Below are positions 36,147-48,146 of a DNA stretch of 64,000 bases, one piece after another. Position 1 is the stretch's first letter. Each line of letters starts with the position of its first letter. A program made the position numbers and the translations under genes. The notes beneath the pieces are model-generated. The model ran no database searches. It worked only from the letters and a program-made list of their open reading frames with translations, and was not told where the DNA came from. The stretch covers positions 62,001 to 126,000 of the forward strand of contig JAJZWA010000003.1 of the NCBI GenBank assembly GCA_021846965.1. Reading direction: 5' to 3'. Source of the stretch: Pseudomonadota bacterium. GTDB taxonomy: Bacteria > Pseudomonadota > Gammaproteobacteria > Burkholderiales > Burkholderiaceae_C.

Positions 36147-37120
36147 GCCTGCCCCCGCAGCAGCAGGCCGACGAACACGGGTGCCCCGACCAGGGCGGTG
36201 ATGGCGCCCACGGGAAGCTCATAGGGCGTGGCCACGCCACGCGCCAGGGCATCGGCCCCGAGCAGCAGGGCGGCGCCGAGCATGGGCGCCGCCCAGGCCT
36301 GCTGGTGCATGCGCTGCACCCCGCGCAGGCGCAGCACATGCGGCACCACGAGCCCGACGAATCCGATGGCCCCCGCCTGGGACACGGCCGCCGCGGTGGC
36401 CAGCGCCGCCGCCAGCACCAGCCCCAGGCGCAATCGCTGCAGCGGCTCGCCCAGCAGCCAGGCCTGCTCGCCGCCCAGGGCCACCCGATCCAGGCGCCGC
36501 GCAGCCAGGCGCAGCAACAGTGCGAGCATGGCGGCCAGCAGGCACAGCAGCCATCCGCGCGTGGCCCCGGACAGGTCGCCCACCAGCCAGAACACGGCGC
36601 CGCGCAGGCTGTGCTCGGGGACCAGCGCCAGGGTCAGGGTCGAGCAGGCCCCGAACACCGCCGACAGCATGGCGCCGATGAGAATGAGTTGCGCCGGCGC
36701 CTGCTCGTCGGTGGCGGCCAGTGCGCGCCGGCCCAGCAAGAGCAGCAGACCCAGCGCGGCCAGCGCACCCAGCAGGCTGCCCAGGCCGAGCAGGCCCCCG
36801 AAGGCCACCAGCATGAGCAGGGCCCCCAGACCGGCACCTCCGGAGGCGCCCAGCACGTAGGGATCGGCCAGGGGGTTGCGCAGCAGCAATTGCATGGCCA
36901 GGCCCGCCTGCGCCAGCAGCGCACCGACCCCCGCGGCGGCCAGCGCGCGCGGCAGGCGCAATTCGCGCACCAGGGGCCAGGACCAGCCGGCCGCGCCGAC
37001 CCCGAGCTCCAGGGCCAGCATGGCCGCCACCAGCAATCCCAGCAGCAGCGCCAGCGCCGCGCTGCGGGGGGAGCGCAGCTCGGCTTCGTGGGCACTCGGA
37101 TACGCGGTGGGCAGGGTCAT
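36143..37120 (-). CDS. btuC: Cobalamin-type ABC transporter permease (FecCD family)
   Basis: 325 aa, about ten transmembrane helices. The family segments RLPRALAAAGVGALLAQAGLAMQ, NPLADPYVLGASGGAGLGA and GAIGFVGLVVPHVLRL are clear. The start at 37120 gives MTLPTAYPSAHEAE. I looked for a cobalamin riboswitch in the 146 bp upstream and saw no B12 box. No btuB receptor or cobalamin biosynthesis gene is in the window. Confidence 0.88.
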   Translation of the reverse strand: MTLPTAYPSAHEAELRSPRSAALALLLGLLVAAMLALELGVGAAGWSWPLVRELRLPRALAAAGVGALLAQAGLAMQLLLRNPLADPYVLGASGGAGLGALLMLVAFGGLLGLGSLLGALAALGLLLLLGRRALAATDEQAPAQLILIGAMLSAVFGACSTLTLALVPEHSLRGAVFWLVGDLSGATRGWLLCLLAAMLALLLRLAARRLDRVALGGEQAWLLGEPLQRLRLGLVLAAALATAAAVSQAGAIGFVGLVVPHVLRLRGVQRMHQQAWAAPMLGAALLLGADALARGVATPYELPVGAITALVGAPVFVGLLLRGQA

Positions 37121-37266
37121 GAGGGCGGTAGCGAGATCGGCGAGCAAGGTGAAAGGACCGCCATGGTCCGGCTGCGCGGGCGGCCTTTCGGCAGCCGAGG
37201 CAAGGGCCTGCCCAGCGGGCACGGCGGCAAGCCTTGCGCCGCGCCCCACACTATAGAATCGGCGCC

Positions 37267-37518
37267 ATGAACCCTGCAGCCGATTGGAACGCACAGCTCG
37301 AGGACATCCAGGCCAAGGTCGAACGCCTGGCGTTGCGCCATGCCGAGGCCGGGCGCACCCAGGCCTTGCTGCAGCAGCGCGTGCAACAACTCGAAGCCGA
37401 GCGCGACAGCCTGCGCCAGCGCCTGGGCGAGGCCCGCGCCCGCGTCGACCAGCTGCTGACGCGCCTGCAGGGCCCGCAGGACGGGCAGCCGGCGCCTGGC
37501 GCCACGGAGGGCAGGTGA
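37267..37518 (+). CDS. Short coiled-coil protein upstream of zapA (TIGR02449/ZapB-like)
   Basis: 83 aa, a single predicted coiled coil (about 10-65: heptads of LEDIQAKVERLALRHAE, LLQQRVQQLEAERDSLRQRL) with a short polar tail. Proteins of this type commonly precede zapA in gamma- and betaproteobacteria and are thought to act at the division ring, though this is not proven for this family. A TATAGA hexamer at 37252-37257 lies only 9 bp before the ATG, so the mRNA could be nearly leaderless. The stop overlaps zapA by 1 bp. Confidence 0.82.
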   Translation: MNPAADWNAQLEDIQAKVERLALRHAEAGRTQALLQQRVQQLEAERDSLRQRLGEARARVDQLLTRLQGPQDGQPAPGATEGR

Positions 37519-37841
37519 TGGGCGCGCCGACGACGACCACGCTGGAAGTCAGCATCATGGGCCAGAGCTATGTGCTGGCCTGCCAGGAAGGCGAACAGGA
37601 AGCCCTGCGCCAGGCGGTGGCCGAGGTGGACCGCGAGATGTGCAGCATCCGCGATCTCGGGCGTATCCGGGCACGCGAGCGCATCGCCGTGCTGGCGGCG
37701 CTGAATCTGGCGCATGCCAAGCTCACAGGCGGCGCCGGGCAAGGCGCCGCCGTGCCGGCGCCGGCCGAGCTGGGCGCGCGCCTGCATCGCCTGCAGCAGC
37801 GCCTGGACGCCGCGCTGGACGAGGACGGCCAGCTGCTCTGA
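37518..37841 (+). CDS. zapA: Cell division protein ZapA
   Basis: 107 aa (E. coli ZapA has 109). It crosslinks FtsZ filaments. The N-terminal beta-rich part TTTLEVSIMGQSYVLACQEGE and helix VAEVDREMCSIRDLGRIRARERIAVLAALNLAH (about 38-70) fit the family, followed by a C-terminal coiled coil. The start overlaps the previous stop (TGATG). 6S RNA follows directly, as in many proteobacteria. Confidence 0.93.
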   Translation: MGAPTTTTLEVSIMGQSYVLACQEGEQEALRQAVAEVDREMCSIRDLGRIRARERIAVLAALNLAHAKLTGGAGQGAAVPAPAELGARLHRLQQRLDAALDEDGQLL

Positions 37842-37882
37842 GCCGGGCCGCGCGGGGCGCAGCCGCGCGCACCGCGCCCCGG

Positions 37883-37888
37883 TACAAT
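37883..37888 (+). promoter_or_regulatory. -10 hexamer of the 6S RNA promoter
   Basis: TACAAT ends 6 bp before the proposed 5' end of 6S RNA at about 37895. The region upstream is extremely GC-rich and offers no obvious -35. Confidence 0.5.
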
Positions 37889-37894
37889 CCTGAG

Positions 37895-38072
37895 GGTCTG
37901 CCTGGCTGCGCCGATCAGGCATTTCTTGAACCGATGCGCTGTGCCTCGGGCCTGGAAGATTCCACGTGGGCGCGAAGTGTCTCGCGCAGACGCTCCCGAA
38001 GCGTGGTGACCTAGCCCACCTGTCCCGGAAGGGTTCAGGGATCCACGGTCGGCGCGGTCCGGGCAGACGCCT
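37895..38072 (+). ncRNA. ssrS: 6S RNA
   Basis: About 178 nt. The ends pair: GTCTGCC (37896-37902) with GGCAGAC (38062-38068), then GCGCCGA (37908-37914) with TCGGCGC (38049-38055), then TGAACC (37928-37933) with GGTTCA (38032-38037). This gives the long rod with a central bubble by which 6S RNA mimics an open promoter and sequesters sigma-70 RNA polymerase. It sits 53 bp after zapA, the conserved location. The exact ends are approximate. Confidence 0.85.
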
Positions 38073-38162
38073 TCCATGCCCGCGAGGGTCTGCGCGGCAG
38101 TGCTCCCCAGCCTGACGCGCAGGCCGCAGCGCGATCCCGCACAGCCTCGCCCACCCTACGCC

Positions 38163-39005
38163 ATGCCCGTCGTATTCCTGCTCGAGCTCATGCTCCTGGG
38201 TTCCTTCACCGGCTGTTTCGCGGGAATGCTGGGCCTGGGCGGAGGCATGCTGCTGGTGCCCTTCCTGACCTTCATGTTCACGCACGAGCACTTCCCGCCC
38301 GAGCTGGTCGTGCACATGGCCATCGCCACCTCGCTGACCACCATCGTGTTCACCGCGTCGTCCAGCGTGCGCATGCACCACAAGCGCGGCGCCGTGCAGT
38401 GGCACACGGTGCGCTGGCTGGGCGTGGGCGCCCTGCTGGGCACCTTCGTCGGAGCGCACCTGGCCAGCCGTCTGCAATCGAGCTGGCTGGCGCTGTTCTT
38501 CGGCGCCTTCGTCGGCTTGTCGGCGCTGCGCATGTTCCGCGGCGCCAGGCCGGATGCCGGGCAGGCGCCGGAACAGCGCCTGCCCTCGGCTCCGCTGGTG
38601 CTGGCCGCCGGCGGCGGCATCGGCGCCATCTCCTCGGTGCTCGGCGCCGGCGGAGGCTTCCTGACGGTGCCCTTCCTGCGCTGGCGCGGCGTGCCCATGC
38701 GCACGGCCGTGGGCACCAGCGCCGCCACCGGCCTGCTCATCGCCATCGGCGGCCTGCTCGGCTACGTGTCGGCCGGCCTGGGCGCGCAGGGACTACCGCC
38801 CTACTCGATGGGCTATGTGTACGTGCCGGCTCTGCTGGCCTGCTCGGTCACCAGCGTGATCTCGGCGCCGCTGGGCGCCAGCCTCACCCACCGCATGCCG
38901 GTGCACGTGCTGCAGCGGGTGTTCTCCCTGCTGCTGCTGGGCCTGGCCAGCTACATGTTCTACAAGGGGCTGCAGCAGCTGGGCTGGGTGCACGCGCGCG
39001 GCTGA
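38163..39005 (+). CDS. TSUP-family sulfite/organosulfonate-type membrane transporter (TauE/SafE)
   Basis: 280 aa, about eight transmembrane helices in two halves. The family hallmark GMLGLGGGMLLVPFL in the first half is repeated as SVLGAGGGFLTVPFL in the second, an internal duplication typical of TauE/SafE. The substrate is unknown; family members export sulfite, sulfoacetate or similar anions. I chose the ATG at 38163 because the upstream open frame overlaps the region after 6S RNA and is not hydrophobic. The PIN gene follows 6 bp later. Confidence 0.88.
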   Translation: MPVVFLLELMLLGSFTGCFAGMLGLGGGMLLVPFLTFMFTHEHFPPELVVHMAIATSLTTIVFTASSSVRMHHKRGAVQWHTVRWLGVGALLGTFVGAHLASRLQSSWLALFFGAFVGLSALRMFRGARPDAGQAPEQRLPSAPLVLAAGGGIGAISSVLGAGGGFLTVPFLRWRGVPMRTAVGTSAATGLLIAIGGLLGYVSAGLGAQGLPPYSMGYVYVPALLACSVTSVISAPLGASLTHRMPVHVLQRVFSLLLLGLASYMFYKGLQQLGWVHARG

Positions 39006-39011
39006 AAACCC

Positions 39012-39497
39012 ATGGCCGCGGCCGCCTTGCACGCTCCCGCGCCGTCCCCCGCGGCGCAGGCGGGCGAAGCGCTGCGCTGGGTGCTGGACACCAACGTGGT
39101 GCTGGACTGGCTGGTGTTCGAGGATGCGCACATGCGCAAGCCGGCCAACTGGCTGCGCGAGGGGCGTGCATGCTGGCTGCACACCCCGGCCATGCTCGAG
39201 GAACTGTGCGACGTGGTATCGCGCGATCAAGTGCTTCGCCGCGCACGCGCAGAGGCCGGGGCGCTGGGCCGATGCGTGCGCGACGCCGCCCGCGCCCACG
39301 GCATCCTGATGCCCGAGCCAGCCCCCTGCCCCTGGCGCTGCAGCGACCCGGACGACCAGGTGTTCATCGACCTCGCCGCCCAGGCGGGTGCGCAGTGCCT
39401 GCTCACCCGCGACAAGGCCCTGCTGGCGCTGGCCCCCCGCTGCACGGCGCTGGGCCTGCGCATCCTGCGTCCGGCCGATCTCGGCCTGCCGGACTGA
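39012..39497 (+). CDS. PIN-domain protein, putative toxin-type ribonuclease without antitoxin
   Basis: 161 aa. Acidic metal site: VLDTNVVLDWLV (D about 25), Glu in MLEELCDVVS, and CSDPDDQVFIDLA with LLTRDKALLAL. This is the COG1569 type, annotated as toxin-antitoxin PIN toxin. No small antitoxin gene is adjacent: the transporter gene lies upstream and lgt is convergent, so a chromosomal RNase role is as likely as toxin function. Confidence 0.85.
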   Translation: MAAAALHAPAPSPAAQAGEALRWVLDTNVVLDWLVFEDAHMRKPANWLREGRACWLHTPAMLEELCDVVSRDQVLRRARAEAGALGRCVRDAARAHGILMPEPAPCPWRCSDPDDQVFIDLAAQAGAQCLLTRDKALLALAPRCTALGLRILRPADLGLPD

Positions 39498-39535
39498 GGC
39501 GGGACCCGGCGGGGCCCTCCCGCGCGCGGTCGACC

Positions 39536-40351
39536 TCAGATCCCGGCCGTGGCGGGCAGGGGCTGGCGACGCGACCAGACGATGAGCCCGATGCCCAGCA
39601 GGATCAGCGGAATCGACAGCAGCTGGCCCATGGTGGCGCCGAACCAGAGGTAGCCGAGAAAGGCATCCGGCTGACGAAAGAATTCGGCGGTGAATCGCGC
39701 CAGGCCGTAGCCCAGCGAGAACCAGCCGGCGATGTAGCCGCGCGGACGCGGCTTGGCGCGCAACCACCACAGCAGCACGAACAGCAGCACGCCCTCGAGG
39801 CACAGCTCGTAGAGCTCGGAGGGATAGCGCGGAACCAGGGAACCGGACTCCGGGTAGATCATCGCGCCGGGCCACCAGGCGGGCGCCGCGCGCCCCCACA
39901 ACTCGCCGTTGATGAAATTGCCCATGCGGCCGAAGGCGATTCCGGGAGGAATCATCGGCGCGATGAAATCCACCAGTTCCAGCCAACCGACGCGGCGCTT
40001 GCGCGCGAACCACCAGGCCGCCACCAGAACGCCCAGCAGCCCGCCATGGAAGGACATGCCGCCATCCCACACCGCGACGATTTGCGAGGGATGGGAAAAA
40101 TAGTAGGCCGGCTGGTAGAACAGCACATAGCCCAGGCGTCCGCCGAGAATCACCCCCAGCACGCCGGCGAACAGCATGTCCTCGATGTCGCGGGTGGTCC
40201 AGCCGTAGGCGGCGTAGGGGGGGTCCTTCAGGCGCAGGCGCGCGAGCAGCCAGAAGCTGATGAAGCCCAGCAGGTACATGATGCCGTACCAGTGCACCTG
40301 CAGGGGACCGACGCGGAACGCGATGGGATTGAAATCGGGATGGACGAGCAT
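39536..40351 (-). CDS. lgt: Prolipoprotein diacylglyceryl transferase
   Basis: 271 aa, seven transmembrane segments. It transfers diacylglycerol from phosphatidylglycerol to the lipobox Cys, so it processes BamC and the DUF3443 proteins seen here. The signature [14 protein letters not shown] holds essential Arg and Asn, and [15 protein letters not shown] and FHGGLLGVL are also diagnostic. Convergent with the PIN gene; clpA reads toward it in the same orientation with 96 bp between. Confidence 0.97.
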   Translation of the reverse strand: MLVHPDFNPIAFRVGPLQVHWYGIMYLLGFISFWLLARLRLKDPPYAAYGWTTRDIEDMLFAGVLGVILGGRLGYVLFYQPAYYFSHPSQIVAVWDGGMSFHGGLLGVLVAAWWFARKRRVGWLELVDFIAPMIPPGIAFGRMGNFINGELWGRAAPAWWPGAMIYPESGSLVPRYPSELYELCLEGVLLFVLLWWLRAKPRPRGYIAGWFSLGYGLARFTAEFFRQPDAFLGYLWFGATMGQLLSIPLILLGIGLIVWSRRQPLPATAGI

Positions 40352-40447
40352 TCCCGAAGTGTAAAGCCCAAGTCCCCGATCGCCCCTTGGCTGGACGCTC
40401 GCGGGCCGGCGCGCTGCCCACGCGGCAGCGGCCGTCCGCGGGATGGC

Positions 40448-42745
<2,298 letters not shown>

Positions 42746-42754
42746 GATGCTCTC

Positions 42755-43084
42755 CTAGACGGCTTCCATCACGCACTGCAGCGGATGGCCGGCCTGACGC
42801 GCCGCCGCCATGACCTGTTCCACCTTGGTCGCCGCGACGTCCTTCGCATACACCCCGCAAACCCCCCTGCCGTGCTGGTGAACCTTGAGCATGATCTGGG
42901 TCGCGGTTTCGAAATCTTTAGAGAAATATTGCTGGATCACGAGCACGACGAATTCCATCGGGGTGAAATCGTCGTTCAACATCACCACCTGATACAGCGG
43001 CGGAGGCTTGAGCCTTTGCTCCTGGCGCTCCACCACCGCCGCCGAGCCGGGGCTGGTACCGGGGATCTTGCGGGGCTTCGACAT
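42755..43084 (-). CDS. clpS: ATP-dependent Clp protease adaptor ClpS
   Basis: 109 aa. It delivers N-degron substrates to ClpA. The conserved pocket and helix are seen in [20 protein letters not shown], and [17 protein letters not shown] carries the ClpA-contact HxxGxG region. The N-terminal 28 residues are the usual flexible extension. First gene of clpS-clpA. No cspD-like gene precedes it. Confidence 0.97.
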   Translation of the reverse strand: MSKPRKIPGTSPGSAAVVERQEQRLKPPPLYQVVMLNDDFTPMEFVVLVIQQYFSKDFETATQIMLKVHQHGRGVCGVYAKDVAATKVEQVMAAARQAGHPLQCVMEAV

Positions 43085-43362
43085 GGGATGATTCTAGGGT
43101 CGCCTTTGCTGCGGCGCCGACACGGCACCTTGGGACCCATTGTCGGACAAAGTGCGCGATCCGTGTGCCGCGTGCATGCACGGCCGATGCATTGTTGCCC
43201 GGGCGCAAACACCGGGCGCGCGGGCGTGCGGCCGGGGCCGGGAGCCCGCCGGGCGGCGGGCGGGGCGCGCGCGCCCGCTCGGACGGGCGCGCCCTGGAGG
43301 GCGCGGAACCGGGGTGGGCCGCGCAGGGCCCGCCCCTCGGAGCATCGCGCCCGCGGGTCTGC
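43085..43362. other. 278-bp very GC-rich gap between icd and clpS
   Basis: No gene seen. The stretch 43200-43345 is nearly pure G/C with nested GC palindromes such as GGGCGCGC and GCGCGCCC that could fold when icd mRNA is made. The clpS promoter must lie near 43090-43160 on the minus strand, but I could not place it. Confidence 0.5.
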
Positions 43363-44616
<1,254 letters not shown>

Positions 44617-44678
44617 GAAGTTCTCCGGTGCAAGAAGACCCTCATTCTAGCCTTGCGCACGCGCAATTCGTGAAGTCC

Positions 44679-44692
44679 TTTATAAGACACAA
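44679..44692 (-). promoter_or_regulatory. Imperfect palindrome upstream of icd
   Basis: GTCCTTTATAAGAC, 10 of 14 positions symmetric, about 30 bp upstream of the TAGAAT -10 candidate of icd. TCTTATA-type palindromes near TCA-cycle genes of Burkholderiales are known to me only in outline, so the operator reading is tentative. Confidence 0.3.
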
Positions 44693-44837
44693 GACTCCCG
44701 CACGCCACGGGTGCGCCGGCGAAGGGGCGGCAGGCCCGCGCACGCTGGATGCATGCTTGTCAACCGGATTTCCGGCGCGCGCGTTACGGCTGTGACCCCT
44801 CGGGGTCGAATCCAATTTCTCTAGAGGCTAACCAGTC

Positions 44838-45020
44838 ATGAAAAAGATCATTGCCGCCGTTTTCGCCCTGTTCTTCGCCACCGCCACCCTGGCGCAAGCC
44901 GCCACCCCGGCCAAGGCCGAAGGTGCCAAGCCCGCCGCGCACAAGGTCGTGAAGCACAAGAAGGTCGTCAAGAAGGCCGCCGCCAAGAAGATGGAAAAGA
45001 AGGAAGCCGCCAAGAAGTAA
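44838..45020 (+). CDS. Small Lys/Ala-rich exported protein
   Basis: 60 aa. Signal peptide MKKIIAAVFALFFATATLAQA (1-21) ending in AQA, then a mature peptide of about 39 residues with some 17 Lys, many Ala and a few His. This composition resembles Asr-type acid-shock proteins or histone H1-like tails. A good AGAGG site lies 10 bases before the ATG, a GACCCC/GGGGTC palindrome lies in the leader (44794-44807), and a strong terminator follows. It therefore looks like a genuine single-gene transcript. Function unknown. Confidence 0.8.
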   Translation: MKKIIAAVFALFFATATLAQAATPAKAEGAKPAAHKVVKHKKVVKKAAAKKMEKKEAAKK

Positions 45021-45059
45021 GGCTTGACACACGCGGGCCTCGTGCCCGCGGTGTTGCGG

Positions 45060-45086
45060 GAGGCGCCTTCAGGCGCCTCTTTTTTT
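45060..45086 (+). terminator. Rho-independent terminator of the small Lys-rich protein gene
   Basis: Stem GAGGCGCC / GGCGCCTC around a TTCA loop, followed by seven T. Confidence 0.93.
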
Positions 45087-45103
45087 GCGCCGTCCGCGGC
45101 ACA

Positions 45104-45649
45104 ATGACGGCGCACTCCACCCTGAATGGCCCCGCCATGCTGCCTTCGCGCCCACGCTGCCTGTTCCCGCCTCGCCTGCACACCGCGTCCCGAGGGCTGG
45201 CATGGTTGCGGGCCTGCCTGCTGGGCGCCGTCGCGGGCCTCGCCGCCCTGCCCCCGGTGGTGCCGGCTGCCTCGGCCGGGGAACTCCCGGTCCTGCGCTT
45301 GCGCATCGGGGGCCATGCCGTGGTGGCGGAGGTGGCCAGCACCCCCAGGCAGCGGGAGACCGGGTTGATGGAGCGCCGCTCGCTGGCCCCCGACCACGGC
45401 ATGCTGTTCGTGTTCCGCCACGACCAGGACGTGTGCATGTGGATGAAGGACACCTACCTGCCCCTGAGCGTGGCGTTCATCGACGCCGGGGGAGCCATCC
45501 GGAACCTGGCGGACATGCGGCCGCTCACCCTGGACACGCATTGCGCGTCGGGCGCGGTTCGTTATGCACTGGAAATGCCCCTGGGCTGGTTCGCCGGGCA
45601 CCAGGTCGCGCCGGGCGCGCGGGTGCTGGGGCTGCCCACCGGCCCCTGA
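45104..45649 (+). CDS. DUF192 exported protein
   Basis: 181 aa from 45104; an in-frame ATG at 45137 gives 170 aa and an equally good signal peptide (LRACLLGAVAGLAALPPVVPAASA). The DUF192 domain covers about 65-178: STPRQRETGLMERRSLAPDHGMLFVF, MWMKDTYLPLSVAFID and ALEMPLGWFAGHQVAPG. Members are small beta-barrel-like secreted or cytosolic proteins without a proven activity. Convergent with sodB. Confidence 0.87.
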   Translation: MTAHSTLNGPAMLPSRPRCLFPPRLHTASRGLAWLRACLLGAVAGLAALPPVVPAASAGELPVLRLRIGGHAVVAEVASTPRQRETGLMERRSLAPDHGMLFVFRHDQDVCMWMKDTYLPLSVAFIDAGGAIRNLADMRPLTLDTHCASGAVRYALEMPLGWFAGHQVAPGARVLGLPTGP

Positions 45650-45683
45650 ACAGGGGGCCGGCCCGGGCAGCCCGGGCAGGGCC

Positions 45684-46268
45684 TCAGGCCAGCTGGCTTT
45701 GCGCGAACTTCCAGTTCACGAGCTTGTCCAGGAAGGTGGTGACGAAGTCGGGGCGACGGTTGCGATAGTCCACGTAGTAGGCGTGTTCCCACACGTCGAC
45801 GGTCAGCAGCGGCTTGTCGCCGGTGGTCAGCGGGGTGGCGGCGTTGCTGGTGTTGACGATGTCCACGCTGCCGTCGGCCTTGAGCACCAGCCAGGTCCAG
45901 CCGGAACCGAAGTTGCCCACCGCCGACTTGTGGAAAGCCTCCTTGAAGGCGGCGAAGCTGCCCCACTTGGCCTCGATCTTGGTGCGCAGCGCGCCGGAAG
46001 GCTCGCCGCCGCCCTCGGGGCTCAGGCAGTTCCAGAAGAAGCTGTGGTTCCAGACCTGCGCGGCGTTGTTGAACACGCCGCCGGCCGGGGCCTTGCGAAT
46101 GATGTCCTCCAGCCCCAGGGACTCGAACTCGGTGCCCTTGATCAGGTTGTTCAGGTTGGTCACATAGGCCTGGTGGTGCTTGCCATGGTGAAACTCGAGG
46201 GTTTCCCGCGACATGTGGGGCGCCAGCGCGTCGAGGGCGAAGGGCAAGGCGGGGAGTTGATGTTGCAT
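45684..46268 (-). CDS. sodB: Superoxide dismutase, Fe type
   Basis: 194 aa, cytoplasmic. Metal ligands are the His in [13 protein letters not shown], the His in [11 protein letters not shown], and Asp/His in [22 protein letters not shown] and the missing signal peptide favour the Fe enzyme. It lies downstream of xseA in the same direction with 103 bp between. Confidence 0.95.
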   Translation of the reverse strand: MQHQLPALPFALDALAPHMSRETLEFHHGKHHQAYVTNLNNLIKGTEFESLGLEDIIRKAPAGGVFNNAAQVWNHSFFWNCLSPEGGGEPSGALRTKIEAKWGSFAAFKEAFHKSAVGNFGSGWTWLVLKADGSVDIVNTSNAATPLTTGDKPLLTVDVWEHAYYVDYRNRRPDFVTTFLDKLVNWKFAQSQLA

Positions 46269-46371
46269 GAGGCGGCCTTTCGAGGTTGAGGGTTGAACAA
46301 CAGCACGAGCCTTCGCCCGAATCGGCTCGGGGCGAGGCGTGACAGCGCGGATCGGGCGATTCTAGGAAGAT

Positions 46372-47757
46372 TCAACCGGTCTTGTCGGCGCCGTCCAGCA
46401 GCGGGTGCGCCACCACGCGCACCTCGGCCAGGCCCAGGCGGGCGGCATGCTCGGCCGTGGCCAGCACGATGGACTGGCCGGCGTGCAGCGCTGCCGGATC
46501 GCGCAGCACGGATCCGTCGTCCTGCCAGGCCAGGCAGTAGCCGCGGCGCAGGGTGGCCGAGGGGTCGAGCGCGCGCAGCCGGTCCTGCAGACCCTGCAGG
46601 CGCTGCTGCTGGTGCGCGAAGCGCTGGGCCACGCCCAGGCGCAGGCGCTGTTCCAGCCCCTGCAGGGCCGAGTCCCGCCGCCGCAGGTCCAGGCGCGGCA
46701 GCGTCTGCAGTCGCGCCTCGGCGAGTTGCAGGCGCTGGTGGCGACGCTGCAGCCCGGCCAGCAGCGCCTGGCGCCGGCGGGCCTGCAGGTCGCGCAAATG
46801 AAGCCCGGCGTCGCGCAGGATCCGCGCCGGCGGCGGCAGGCGCAACTGCAGCCGGTCCATGCGCTGCTGTTCCCTGCCCAGGCGAACCTGCATCGCATGG
46901 CCGAGCGCGCGCGCGGCCCGTCCCAGCTGCTGCAGCAATTCCTCGCGCGCCGGTGCGCACATCTCGGCCGCGGCGGTGGGCGTGGGTGCGCGCAGGTCGG
47001 CGGCGAAGTCGGCGATGGTGAAATCGGTCTCGTGCCCGACCCCGCTGATCACCGGAATGCTCGCCTGCGCCAGCGCGCGCGCCAGGCCCTCGTCGTTGAA
47101 GGCCCACAGGTCCTCCAGCGAGCCTCCGCCGCGCACCAGCAGCAACACGTCGACCTCGGCCCGCTGCTGCGCCGTGCGCAGCGCGCGCAGCAGCTCGGCC
47201 GGGGCTGCCGCCCCCTGCACGCTGGCCGGGTACACGATCACCCGCAGCTGCGGGCTGCGCCGGCGCAGGGTGACCAGCACGTCGTGCAGCGCGGCCGCCT
47301 GCGGCGAGGTGATGATGCCCACGCTGCGCACCACCCGGGGCAGCTCGCGCTTGCGCTCGGCCTCGAACAGGCCCTCGGCACGCAGCCGGGCCTTCAGGCG
47401 CAGGAACTGCTCCATCAGCGCGCCCTGGCCGAAGCGCCGCACCGACTCCACCTGCAACTGCAGGTCCCCGCGGGGCTCGTACAGGCCGAGCTGGGCGCGC
47501 AGCTCGACCTGCAGCCCGTCGCGCAACTCGAAATCCACCAGCGAGGCGCGCTGACGGAACATCACGCAGCGCAACTGGGCACTCTCGTCGCGCAGCGCGA
47601 AATAGCAATGCCCGCTGGACGCGCGGGTGAAGCCGCTGATCTCGCCCTGCACGTTCACCACGCCGAACCGAGCCCACAGCGCATCGGCCAGGGCCCGCGC
47701 CAGCGCGGCGACGCTCCAGGCCTCGCCGCCGCGGCCGTCGCGCGGGGCCATCACCAT
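46372..47757 (-). CDS. xseA: Exodeoxyribonuclease VII large subunit
   Basis: 461 aa from the ATG at 47757 (47751 and an upstream 47826 are alternatives). The N-terminal OB-fold is seen in VVNVQGEISGFTRASSGHCYFALRD. The nuclease core has SVGIITSPQAAALHDVL, LLLVRGGGSLEDLWAFNDE and GVGHETDFTIADFAADLRAPTPTAAAE, with a long coiled coil behind. It degrades single-stranded DNA with XseB, which is not in this window. Divergent from exbB. Confidence 0.95.
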   Translation of the reverse strand: MVMAPRDGRGGEAWSVAALARALADALWARFGVVNVQGEISGFTRASSGHCYFALRDESAQLRCVMFRQRASLVDFELRDGLQVELRAQLGLYEPRGDLQLQVESVRRFGQGALMEQFLRLKARLRAEGLFEAERKRELPRVVRSVGIITSPQAAALHDVLVTLRRRSPQLRVIVYPASVQGAAAPAELLRALRTAQQRAEVDVLLLVRGGGSLEDLWAFNDEGLARALAQASIPVISGVGHETDFTIADFAADLRAPTPTAAAEMCAPAREELLQQLGRAARALGHAMQVRLGREQQRMDRLQLRLPPPARILRDAGLHLRDLQARRRQALLAGLQRRHQRLQLAEARLQTLPRLDLRRRDSALQGLEQRLRLGVAQRFAHQQQRLQGLQDRLRALDPSATLRRGYCLAWQDDGSVLRDPAALHAGQSIVLATAEHAARLGLAEVRVVAHPLLDGADKTG

Positions 47758-48146
47758 GCCCGACCCGCGCCAAAACCCCTGCACGAAGCGAGGCGGGCCG
47801 CGGCTTCGGGGGCAAGCTGTCCACACGGGCCAGCAAATACGCGGCTTGCCGGGGCGGTCGCTCGCAAAGCCTTCTCATCCCGTGCAAGCTGTTGATTTTT
47901 CAGCATATTTCCATGTTCAAAAATTGGTCACAAGAAATCCGGGCCTTGATTTTGCGCGACTTGCGGAGCATCGCCCCGCCTTACCCACATTGTTATCCAC
48001 AGATTTTCGGGATAACCGCGTTTTGACGCCGAGGGCCGCGCGCGCGCCGCGCGCATTACCATCCGGTCCCAGGCCGTGCCGCCGCCGTGCGAGCGCGCGG
48101 TGCCGGGTGCGTTCAGGCACATTGTCGATCTCCACGGGGTTCCATC
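47758..48146. promoter_or_regulatory. 389-bp divergent region xseA/exbB with an AT-rich tract and DnaA boxes
   Basis: No gene. Positions 47888-47955 are unusually AT-rich for this genome (CATATTTCC, TTCAAAAATTGG, TTGATTTTG). TTATCCACA at 47993-48001 is a consensus DnaA box, and TTACCCACA at 47981-47989 differs from it by one base. It probably holds the divergent promoters. It is not oriC by context (no dnaA, dnaN or rpmH). Confidence 0.5.

Noticed and set aside
39012-39497. A complete PIN toxin-antitoxin module
   Set aside because: No antitoxin-sized gene with a DNA-binding domain is adjacent on either side.
47758-48146. Chromosomal origin of replication
   Set aside because: DnaA boxes and AT-rich DNA are present, but only one consensus box was found and dnaA, dnaN, rpmH or parAB are not nearby.
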